Source: Gammaproteobacteria bacterium (GTDB lineage Bacteria > Pseudomonadota > Gammaproteobacteria > Steroidobacterales > JABDKV01). From it: a stretch of DNA of 5,991 nucleotides. Shown here piece by piece: positions 1 to 5,991 of this stretch; within the stretch, counting starts at the first letter, position 1, and each line of letters begins with the position of its first letter. A program made the translations under genes and the position numbers. The stretch is from the NCBI GenBank assembly GCA_029862285.1, contig JAOTXR010000147.1, positions 1 to 5,991 on the forward strand, in the 5' to 3' direction. A model generated the notes under the pieces. That model searched no databases, was not told the DNA's origin, and saw only the letters and a list, made by a program, of their open reading frames with translations.

Positions 1-848
1 GCAGCAATATCGAGCCGTTGCTCGCGGAGTGGCTTTTCTGCCGTCTCCAAATGGGATAGCAGCGTTAAATCGTCGATCATCTGGCCCATGCGTTGCGCTT
101 GCTGTTCCATGAGCTGCAACGAGTTTGACCACTCTGCATCACCCTGCAAATGTTCGGTCAATGGATCGAGATAGCCGGCAATTACAGTGAGCGGTGTGCG
201 TAGTTCGTGTGACACATTAGCTATAAAGTCGCGGCGCGCCGCATCCAGATGATGTACTCGCGTGATGTCACTGCCGACAACCAGCAGCTGATGTTTTCTT
301 TTACCGAACGGCATGATGCGAATACTGATTACGCGGCGCCGATCGTGTGGCGGGCTAAGCACGACCGGCTGGTCGAACCGGCCATCGGTCAGGTATTGAT
401 CGAGGAGGGCATCGGGCAAGAGTGTCTGCAGCGTCTGGTTGCCAATTTCTTCGAAGTTCTGGCCAAAAAGTATTTTTTCAGCGCTGGGATTGCACCAGCG
501 CAGTTTATGCGATCGCGATACAACGGCCAGTGCGTCGGGGAAAACGGTCGCCGCCTCGCGAAACCGCGCGTTGAAGCGCGACAGCGCCTTACGTGCCTTG
601 CGCTCGCCGGTCTGCGACTGCCCAATCAATTCATAGATGTCACGCCATACACCAGGAGGGTATGGCGCATGCAGCCGTCCGGTTCGCATGCGCTCTCGCA
701 GGCGGGCGATTTGCATTATGTGCCAACCCAGGTAAACGAAACTGCCAATCAGCAGGATCGTGGAGACTTGCCCGGTCATTACACCGACGATCGTCAATGC
801 CGCTACGGCCGCGACGACTATCAGGAGTTCTGCGCGCAAGCCGTTCAT
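1..848 (-). CDS. phoR: Phosphate regulon sensor histidine kinase PhoR, 5' part (runs off left edge)
   Basis: This is the inner-membrane sensor kinase of the PhoR/PhoB two-component system, which phosphorylates PhoB when phosphate is scarce. The window holds the first 282 codons; the catalytic ATP-binding domain lies beyond the left edge. Visible in order are two hydrophobic segments (about residues 6-23 and 27-45) with almost no periplasmic loop, as in PhoR. A basic linker follows, then a PAS-like domain (about 95-195, with FPDALAVV near 103 and WCNPSAEKIL near 118). The HisKA dimerisation domain contains RRDFIANVSHELRTPLTV; the phospho-acceptor is His214 (bases 207-209). The ATG at 846-848 is the first possible start after an in-frame TAG upstream. 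Its Shine-Dalgarno is poor (AAGG only one base away). It is transcribed divergently from the CYTH gene, and phoB is not next to its start. The family assignment is confident; that the gene is intact beyond the edge is assumed. Confidence 0.93.
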   Translation of the reverse strand, partial: MNGLRAELLIVVAAVAALTIVGVMTGQVSTILLIGSFVYLGWHIMQIARLRERMRTGRLHAPYPPGVWRDIYELIGQSQTGERKARKALSRFNARFREAATVFPDALAVVSRSHKLRWCNPSAEKILFGQNFEEIGNQTLQTLLPDALLDQYLTDGRFDQPVVLSPPHDRRRVISIRIMPFGKRKHQLLVVGSDITRVHHLDAARRDFIANVSHELRTPLTVIAGYLDPLTEHLQGDAEWSNSLQLMEQQAQRMGQMIDDLTLLSHLETAEKPLREQRLDIA

Positions 849-898
849 GCCTTGCCGCAGCAGGTGTCCACTTGCGATCTGCTATGCTCGTGACACTT
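849..898. other. Divergent intergenic region between phoR and the CYTH gene
   Basis: These 50 bases separate two divergent start codons, so both promoters must lie here or inside the opposite gene. On the plus strand an extended -10-like element, TGCTATGCT, sits at 880-888, but no matching -35 box is visible at 16-18 bases spacing. No convincing minus-strand promoter and no Pho box (two CTGTCAT-like direct repeats) can be seen. Neither start has a good Shine-Dalgarno sequence. Confidence 0.4.
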
Positions 899-1390
899 AT
901 GGCGCTGGAAATAGAAAGAAAATTTCTTGTCGTGTCCGATGACTGGCGTGTGCAAGTCGAGCGTTCGGCCGATTATCGGCAAGCGTATTTGGCGCATAAT
1001 GGACTTGTTTCGGTGCGCATCCGGATTGCGGGCGATAAGGCCAACATCAATCTCAAATCCGCCGGTCTGGAGATCCAGCGTGACGAGTTTGAATATGCCA
1101 TACCGATAGACGACGCCAGACAATTGCTGCACCTGTGTTCCGGTGCGGTGATCGACAAGACCCGCCACTTCGTTCGTCATGAGCGTCATCTGTGGGAAAT
1201 CGATGTGTTCGCCGGAGCAAATGCAGGCCTGATAATCGCAGAGATCGAGTTGGACAGCGCCGAGGAAAGTTTCGACCGGCCGCAATGGCTGGGCATCGAA
1301 GTGTCCGGCGATCCGCGCTACTACAATGTCTATCTCGCTGACCATCCCTACGCCGAGTGGTCCGTTAAACCAGATCCAGCTTCGACTTGA
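899..1390 (+). CDS. Stand-alone CYTH domain protein, probable inorganic triphosphatase
   Basis: This 163-residue protein is a single CYTH (triphosphate tunnel metalloenzyme) domain, close in length to the short bacterial TTM enzymes that hydrolyse tripolyphosphate with a divalent metal. The diagnostic N-terminal ExExK is present as E4-I-E6-R-K8. The other expected tunnel residues can be followed strand by strand: R40 and R42 (VRIR), K53, E63 and E65 (DEFEY), K87 and R89 (KTR), E100 and D102 (WEID), and E115 and E117 (AEIEL). The C-terminal YYNVYLA is also typical of this subfamily. The start at 899 puts ExExK at the very N-terminus as in relatives; an in-frame ATG at 884 would add five residues. 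Neither has a clear Shine-Dalgarno. The 3' end overlaps the convergent parA gene by 26 bases. Adenylate cyclase (the CyaB branch of the family) is an alternative activity, but the polyP context favours a triphosphatase. It is probably cytoplasmic, as there is no signal peptide. Confidence 0.88.
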   Translation: MALEIERKFLVVSDDWRVQVERSADYRQAYLAHNGLVSVRIRIAGDKANINLKSAGLEIQRDEFEYAIPIDDARQLLHLCSGAVIDKTRHFVRHERHLWEIDVFAGANAGLIIAEIELDSAEESFDRPQWLGIEVSGDPRYYNVYLADHPYAEWSVKPDPAST

Positions 1391-2114
1391 TCTCCTGCCA
1401 CAGCGCCTTGTAGGCGTGTGCCGCCGGTGTGGTCCGGGCAAAGTCGCCAACTGCTGCGCGATTGACGCCCATTTTCTCAATGTCGCTGGCATACGGGACA
1501 TTGGTCTTCAGCATCTGCGGCCATTTCACCGGCATGTTGACTACGATGTCATTATGCAGGCGTTTTCTTCGATCGACCATAGAGAAAAACGGCAACATTT
1601 TTACGCCATTGATCTTCTTTTTCTTCATGAAATCGTTGATCTGATAAAAAGTCCGCAATGAGAGGGTCGTTGGGATCAGCGGTATCAACAATGCGTCAGC
1701 GACTTTGAATACCGTCTCGGAGACAACAGAAATGCTGGGGGCACAATCCAGGAAAACAAAATCGTAGTTGTCACTCAGCGGACGCAGCAGTCTGATCATT
1801 TGTTTTACCGGTTTGTGCTGATCATCCAGATGCACATCCATGCGTCGGTATGAAAAGTCTGCTGGTAGCAGGTCCAGATTGTCGTATTCAGTACCCAGGA
1901 CCAGGTCGTCGAGATCGAGCTTGCCCCGCACCAGCGCCTTGCTGCTACCCTTGATCTTGGGCTTGGTGCGAAAGTAAAAGCTCGCGGCACCCTGTGGATC
2001 CATGTCCCATACCAGGACTCGTGCGCCTTCGCTGGCGGCCAGCCAGGCCAGATTGACCGCCGTCGCGGTCTTACCGACACCGCCCTTGAGATTGTAGGTT
2101 GCCAGTATTCTCAT
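1365..2114 (-). CDS. ParA/MinD-type ATPase (orphan), in the polyphosphate operon
   Basis: This 249-residue protein belongs to the ParA/Soj branch of the deviant Walker-A ATPases, which bind the nucleoid or membrane as ATP dimers and move or space a cargo. The deviant Walker A motif KGGVGKT is at residues 10-16, with signature Lys10 and catalytic Lys15. The A' motif DMDPQG is at 37-42 and the Walker B FVFLDCAPS is at 119-127 (Asp123). The protein starts directly with the first beta strand, so there is no N-terminal HTH as in plasmid type Ia ParA; this fits a chromosomal Soj/McdA-like protein. Basic patches K164-K167 and R182-R185 could contact DNA, but this is inference. The ATG overlaps the stop of the upstream CHAD gene (ATGA, 2111-2114), so translation is probably coupled; no separate Shine-Dalgarno stands out. 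No parB or parS is seen. A cargo-positioning role for polyP granules is a hypothesis; a plasmid/chromosome partition role is less likely here. Confidence 0.9.
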   Translation of the reverse strand: MRILATYNLKGGVGKTATAVNLAWLAASEGARVLVWDMDPQGAASFYFRTKPKIKGSSKALVRGKLDLDDLVLGTEYDNLDLLPADFSYRRMDVHLDDQHKPVKQMIRLLRPLSDNYDFVFLDCAPSISVVSETVFKVADALLIPLIPTTLSLRTFYQINDFMKKKKINGVKMLPFFSMVDRRKRLHNDIVVNMPVKWPQMLKTNVPYASDIEKMGVNRAAVGDFARTTPAAHAYKALWQEIKSKLDLV

Positions 2115-3664
2115 CTGCGTTCGCGACGGAACAGGCGCCGTGCTTTTTTATTACTGGCCGGGCGGTCAAATTCGGCGAATATCCCGGCAAATTCGTTGCG
2201 GGCGCGACGCTGTTGCTTCTCAAGTTTTTTCGTCAGTGCATTTATGGCTGTTGAGGTCTCGGGTCCGGCCAGCTTCTGGTTGTCGATTACTTCACCGATG
2301 TGCTGCAGCGTTTCGGCCTGAATACAGTAGTCATGGAATTCGCCGAGATTTCGCTGCAGCGTTTTTAGCCTGGAAATGAGCGGTGCAATGCGCTTGACGG
2401 GATAGAAGTCCCGGAAAAACTCAATCAAGTAGCGTAGCTTTTTGCAGTGTATGCGTAGCCGATGCAGGCGCGCGGCAGGCGTCTTCTTCCCTATTTTTCG
2501 ACCGCGTTTGCTGACTTTACGGTACAGCGCCCAGATATTCTTGTCGGCGAGTTCCTTGATAGGTTGACTGCCGTCCGCCATATCCTGCCGCGGTTCGGAA
2601 AGATAGGCACGCCAGTTAGTCATCAATGCCCGGAAGCGTGGCGAATGCAGCCAGGCATTGAGCCGATGCTGTTCTATGCTGTGTTGTCTGACGAGATAGC
2701 GACGCAACGGTTCCAGCGCCGGTTGCATCGCAAGCTTCAGTTGGGCCTGGTAACCATCGAAACCGAGGAGGTGGACGTCAAGATCGCGGCATGGCCCGGT
2801 GACTGTACCCAACCAGCCAAACTCCTGTCGAAACGGTGCAAGCTGTTCCTCCGGAAAAACGGACGGGAACTGGCTGAGCAGGGAACGCGTGCGTCTGACA
2901 GCCACCCGCAGATCGTGCAGGTATTCAGTATCGATGTACTGACAGGTTCCGGGTACGTTAACCTCCATCGTGTCTAGTTGTCGCAGCAAGATTCTGCGTA
3001 GCGCCTGTTCGGCAGGTTCTTCCGGGTCGAGTTCTATGTGTGGCGTGTTTGTGTAGTTCGCAGCCTTTCGGCCGGTTGCAGCCAGAGCATCATCGAGCAG
3101 CGAAGTCTGTGCCTGTGGCAACTCGAGTTGTTCGGCCGCATAACGCGTCAGCATTCGGGCCGGTTTCCCATGCCCGCGTACGGGAAGAATGTGTAGCCGT
3201 TTTGGCAGACGTCTGACCTGGGCATCACCATTCAAGGCGGCCAGTTCGACTTCGATGCGGGCAACCGTCTTTTCCTCGCGGTCGCGTAAACGCAGCTGAT
3301 GGCCATGACTGCGGATTTCTGCGACTGGCAGCAATGCCCGCATTGCCGTCAGCTCAAGCAGTCTGTCACGAAACGGGCCGCGGACGAGATCTGCGGCAAA
3401 CCGGGGCATTTCGACATTATCGACCCAACGCTGGACAGCGCCAGTCGCCAGGTCACGCATTACCAGGCGTTTGCCATGATCGGTTTGTTCTTCCTCCAGC
3501 GTTAGTTGGTGTCTGTACAAACGCCAGTCGAAAGTGTCAAAGAAGTGTCGCCTGCGCGCGTTCTGGCCCTCATCAGTCAGTGGGAAAGAGCGCAGCAGCC
3601 GGCCCTTTAATGAATCTACGGCCAGCCGGGTTGGAATCAGGAATTGTAGTTTGTCTTCGGACAT
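2111..3664 (-). CDS. CHAD domain protein with degenerate CYTH-like N-terminal domain
   Basis: This 517-residue protein has the two-domain layout of YgiF-like proteins. The N-terminal part (about 1-195) looks like a CYTH fold: FFDTFDWRLYRHQLTLEEE at 41-59 and ARIEVELAAL at 135-144 match conserved CYTH strands. However, the ExExK strand is replaced by LQFLIPTRL and the usual RxR by LTLEEE, so triphosphatase activity is probably lost. The C-terminal part (about 215-505) is a CHAD helical domain. Its two conserved polyP-contacting segments are present: H250-DLR-V-RRTR, and H401-RLR with K408, K409 and R411, followed by LGEFHD at 440-445. CHAD proteins are known to bind polyP and to localise to polyP granules. 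The protein ends in a Lys/Arg-rich tail (503-517). The ATG is fixed by an adjacent upstream in-frame TAG; its Shine-Dalgarno is weak. It lies 75 bases after ppk and overlaps parA by 4 bases, suggesting one operon. Confidence 0.9.
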   Translation of the reverse strand: MSEDKLQFLIPTRLAVDSLKGRLLRSFPLTDEGQNARRRHFFDTFDWRLYRHQLTLEEEQTDHGKRLVMRDLATGAVQRWVDNVEMPRFAADLVRGPFRDRLLELTAMRALLPVAEIRSHGHQLRLRDREEKTVARIEVELAALNGDAQVRRLPKRLHILPVRGHGKPARMLTRYAAEQLELPQAQTSLLDDALAATGRKAANYTNTPHIELDPEEPAEQALRRILLRQLDTMEVNVPGTCQYIDTEYLHDLRVAVRRTRSLLSQFPSVFPEEQLAPFRQEFGWLGTVTGPCRDLDVHLLGFDGYQAQLKLAMQPALEPLRRYLVRQHSIEQHRLNAWLHSPRFRALMTNWRAYLSEPRQDMADGSQPIKELADKNIWALYRKVSKRGRKIGKKTPAARLHRLRIHCKKLRYLIEFFRDFYPVKRIAPLISRLKTLQRNLGEFHDYCIQAETLQHIGEVIDNQKLAGPETSTAINALTKKLEKQQRRARNEFAGIFAEFDRPASNKKARRLFRRERR

Positions 3665-3739
3665 CTATGGTTTGATTGAGTTTCTGCATGCCAAAACCCG
3701 GCTGGCAACACCCGTGCCCTGCGGCGTCTCCCTGGGCGG
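3665..3739 (-). other. ppk-CHAD gene intergenic region
   Basis: This 75-base gap lies between the ppk stop and the CHAD gene ATG. It contains only weak dyads: a GCCA/TGGC pair with a 9-base loop at 3690-3706, and an overlapping GGCA/TGCC pair at 3704-3718. Neither is followed by a T-run on the minus strand, so an intrinsic terminator is not supported and read-through from ppk is plausible. A TTGGCA resembling a -35 box is present on the minus strand, but no acceptable -10 box lies at a normal distance. An RNA hairpin that processes or protects the transcript cannot be excluded. Confidence 0.4.
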
Positions 3740-5977
3740 TTACTTGGTCTTCAGGCGCTTGCCGAACTGTTTGAACAGTTTCTTCCGCACTTTTTTCTGT
3801 TCGCGGCTGGCGACGGCGGCGTAGCGTTTCTCGGCGGCCGCGATCATTGCGTCCTGGGCGCCCTCGTTGTCCTGATCTGAACCGGGCTGTCGTTGTGTGT
3901 AGATACCATTGCCGTTCATTTCCCAGGCGCTGCGCCTGTCTGCCAGTTGTACGTTCAGTAACAACCGCAGTTCTTCTCGCAGTGCGGGATCCTCTACCGG
4001 CGCGACTACCTCAACGCGCGAATCCAGATTGCGTTTCATCAGATCGGCAGAACCGATGTAATACTCTTCATCGCCACCATTGCGGAAATAGTAGATGCGG
4101 GCGTGTTCGAGAAAACGGCCTACCGTACTGAGTACCCTGATGTTGTCGCTCAATCCCGCGATTCCGGGTCGCAGGCGGCAGGTATCACGGATTAGCAAAT
4201 CGACTTTTACGCCTGCACGCCCGGCACGGTACAGAGCCTCAGTTATGTCGGCATCTTCCAATGCGTTGGTCTTGAGCTGTATAAAGCCCGGAGAGTCGTC
4301 CGTGTGTAGCTTGATTTCGCGGTCGATCTTCTCGAGCAACGACTGTTTCAATGTATAAGGTGCTGCGAGGATCTTGCGGTATCCACGTGGTGGTGAATAG
4401 CCGGTGATGTAGTTGAACAACTCCGTCAGATCGGAACCGAGCGCGTCGTCGCAGGAGAGCATTCCGATGTCACCATATAGTCGCGCTGTTCCCGGATGAT
4501 AATTGCCCGTTCCGATGTGTATGTAGCGGCGTAATGCGTCGTAATCCTTACGCACGACCAGAATCATCTTGGTGTGTGTCTTCAGCCCGATTACACCGTA
4601 GGTCACATGGATGCCGGCTTCTTCGAGTCGGCGCGCCCAGTTGATATTTGCTTCTTCATCGAAGCGTGCCTTGAGTTCTACGAGTACCGCGACTTCCTTG
4701 TCGTTACGGGCGGCATTGATAAGTGATTCAATGACGTTGCCTTCGGCCGATGTGCGATAGAGAGTCATCTTGATAGCGAGTACCTTTGGGTCCTCGCTGG
4801 CGCTGCGCAGAAAACGTTCCACTGAGGTGGTAAAGGAGTGGTACGGATGCAGCAGCAGCATGGGTCCGCCGTCGCGGACGATGTGGAAAATGCTACGCGG
4901 GTCTTTCGCCAGCCGCGGGTGGTCGACCGGGTGATGCGGCGGATAATGCAATGATGCAATATCCGAGGCAGCGACCTCGAACAAATCGTTCATTGCCATC
5001 ATGCGGTCGACCTCGAAAACGTCCTCATCTTCGAGGCCCAGTTCCGCCGCCAACATGCCGCGATGTACCGGGTCCATATTGGATGCGACCTGCAACCTGA
5101 CAATAGGGGTGAAATCGCGTTCTTCCAGCTCGGTCTTGACCTGTTCGAGCAGATCGTCGGCGTCGGACTGGTCGGTTTCGACGATCGCATTGCGTGTCAC
5201 CCGGAACAGTTCGCAAGATTCGATTTTCATACCCGGGAACAACAAGTCCAGGTTGTTAGACATGATATCTTCGAGCGCAACAAAGGTATGACTGTCATGC
5301 AAACGCAACAGTCGTGGTACCACTCCGGGCACAACGGGTACTTTCACACGGGCCATTCTTATCTCGTCATCACCCGGGAAACGCATGGTTACCAGCAGAT
5401 TGAGCGCCAGGTTGGAAATAAACGGGAAGGGGTGACCCGGATCCATGGCCAATGGGGTAACGAGCGGGAAAATGTCGCGTACGTAGGCGGCCCGCAAGCG
5501 CTTGCGTGCGGTGGCATCCAGTTCCGTCCACTTGACGATACCTATATCGTGTTCCTGCAAGCTGCTCTCGACCTGCGACAGTATTGACTCACGATGTCGC
5601 TGAATGTCGTGAACCATTACGCGGCATTCAGCCATCTGCTCAACCGGCGTGCGCCCGTCAACCGATACCGCGCTGTGACCGGCGGCGATCAGGCGCTTCA
5701 GCCCGCCTATGCGCTTCATGAAAAATTCATCGAGGTTGCCGCTAACGATGGCCAGGAACTTGACCCGTTCGAGCAGTGGCGTTCTGTTGTCGGCAGCTTC
5801 ACTCAGCACCCGCTGGTTGAATCCCAACCAGCTCAGTTCACGATTGAGGTACAGATCGCTGGATTCCAGATCGACTCGCTTTGCGTCCAGTGATGCGAAA
5901 TCACGCACTGGTCCGGCACTAACAATGGCCGTTCCGTCGGGGTCGCTGGCCGGAAATCCTGTCACTACTGTGGACAC
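3740..5977 (-). CDS. ppk: Polyphosphate kinase PPK1
   Basis: PPK1 reversibly polymerises the gamma-phosphate of ATP into long-chain polyP. The full 745-residue protein is present, slightly longer than the E. coli enzyme. Domains in order are the N domain with NRELSWLGFNQRVL at 45-58, the helical H domain with FLAIVSGNLDEFFMKR near 74-89, and two phospholipase-D-like catalytic domains. His468 (GLKTHTK) matches the autophosphorylated E. coli His435, and His625 (FLEHARIYYF) matches His592. Arg408 (TLYRTS) and Arg438 (KARFDEEANI) match the Mg-site arginines 375 and 405. All four show the same offset of 33, so no internal indel separates them. The GTG at 5975-5977 is the most upstream possible start, because an in-frame TGA lies at 5987-5989, and it has a good Shine-Dalgarno. 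About 44 residues precede the first conserved motif, and a Lys/Arg-rich tail follows about residue 713. It is the first gene of the minus-strand run ppk-CHAD-parA. No ppx is in the window. Confidence 0.97.
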   Translation of the reverse strand: MSTVVTGFPASDPDGTAIVSAGPVRDFASLDAKRVDLESSDLYLNRELSWLGFNQRVLSEAADNRTPLLERVKFLAIVSGNLDEFFMKRIGGLKRLIAAGHSAVSVDGRTPVEQMAECRVMVHDIQRHRESILSQVESSLQEHDIGIVKWTELDATARKRLRAAYVRDIFPLVTPLAMDPGHPFPFISNLALNLLVTMRFPGDDEIRMARVKVPVVPGVVPRLLRLHDSHTFVALEDIMSNNLDLLFPGMKIESCELFRVTRNAIVETDQSDADDLLEQVKTELEERDFTPIVRLQVASNMDPVHRGMLAAELGLEDEDVFEVDRMMAMNDLFEVAASDIASLHYPPHHPVDHPRLAKDPRSIFHIVRDGGPMLLLHPYHSFTTSVERFLRSASEDPKVLAIKMTLYRTSAEGNVIESLINAARNDKEVAVLVELKARFDEEANINWARRLEEAGIHVTYGVIGLKTHTKMILVVRKDYDALRRYIHIGTGNYHPGTARLYGDIGMLSCDDALGSDLTELFNYITGYSPPRGYRKILAAPYTLKQSLLEKIDREIKLHTDDSPGFIQLKTNALEDADITEALYRAGRAGVKVDLLIRDTCRLRPGIAGLSDNIRVLSTVGRFLEHARIYYFRNGGDEEYYIGSADLMKRNLDSRVEVVAPVEDPALREELRLLLNVQLADRRSAWEMNGNGIYTQRQPGSDQDNEGAQDAMIAAAEKRYAAVASREQKKVRKKLFKQFGKRLKTK

Positions 5978-5982
5978 CTTGT

Positions 5983-5988
5983 CACCTC
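5983..5988 (-). promoter_or_regulatory. Ribosome binding site of ppk
   Basis: On the minus strand GAGGTG lies five bases upstream of the GTG at 5977. It is the best Shine-Dalgarno in the window. Together with the in-frame TGA that partly overlaps it (5987-5989), it supports the GTG as the real ppk start rather than the later in-frame GTG at codon 5. Confidence 0.75.
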
Positions 5989-5991
5989 ACG

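Noticed and set aside
249..893. Plus-strand open frame of 214 codons opposite phoR
   Set aside because: The minus-strand frame over the same bases encodes an unmistakable PhoR with its HisKA motif; the plus-strand translation has no recognisable domain.
593..898. Upstream extension of the CYTH reading frame
   Set aside because: The extra residues are low-complexity, rich in Arg/Cys/Ala and antisense to phoR; relatives begin at the ExExK strand, so the start near 899 (or 884) is preferred.
849..898. Possible Pho box in the divergent region (GTGTCAC on the minus strand)
   Set aside because: Only one loose half-site resembles CTGTCAT; the second repeat at 11-base spacing is absent.
845..1501. 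Minus-strand open frame of 218 codons opposite the CYTH gene
   Set aside because: It lies antisense to a gene with a full set of conserved CYTH residues and also overlaps parA in another frame; no domain is visible in it.
2462..2977. Plus-strand open frame of 171 codons inside the CHAD gene
   Set aside because: It is antisense to the conserved CHAD domain, with no recognisable motif and no Shine-Dalgarno evidence.
3690..3718. Possible intrinsic terminator after ppk
   Set aside because: Stems are only four base pairs with long loops and no downstream T-run on the minus strand.
5063..5587. Plus-strand open frame of 174 codons inside ppk
   Set aside because: It is antisense to well-conserved PPK1 sequence and has no domain of its own.

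Overview
The window carries one coherent theme, inorganic polyphosphate (polyP) and phosphate metabolism. Five protein genes fill almost all of it. GC content is in the mid-50s by eye, and the protein sequences look proteobacterial, most likely gammaproteobacterial: PhoR resembles the enterobacterial/pseudomonad type and PPK1 has the N-terminally extended form common in that group. The species cannot be named from the sequence. No RNA gene, insertion sequence, CRISPR array or long repeat was seen.

Layout from left to right: (1) 1-848, minus strand, the 5' part of phoR, the phosphate-regulon sensor kinase, cut off by the left edge just after its phospho-acceptor histidine region. (2) A 50-bp divergent gap at 849-898. 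(3) 899-1390, plus strand, a short stand-alone CYTH protein with the intact triphosphate-tunnel residues, probably an inorganic triphosphatase. (4) 1365-2114, minus strand, an orphan ParA/MinD-type ATPase whose 3' end overlaps the CYTH gene tail-to-tail by 26 bp. (5) 2111-3664, minus strand, a two-domain protein with a degenerate CYTH-like N-terminus and a C-terminal CHAD (polyP-binding) domain, overlapping the parA start by 4 bp (ATGA). (6) A 75-bp gap at 3665-3739. (7) 3740-5977, minus strand, complete ppk encoding polyphosphate kinase PPK1, with a GTG start and a good Shine-Dalgarno close to the right edge.

The reading I favour is that ppk, the CHAD gene and parA form one minus-strand transcription unit: PPK1 makes polyP, the CHAD protein binds polyP granules, and the ParA-type ATPase could distribute those granules along the nucleoid. 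The CYTH enzyme would handle short-chain phosphates such as tripolyphosphate, and PhoR would sense phosphate supply. Enzyme identities rest on clear motifs. The granule-positioning role is an inference from gene order and is the most interesting point in the window. The other intergenic sequence is short and shows no convincing terminator or Pho box.
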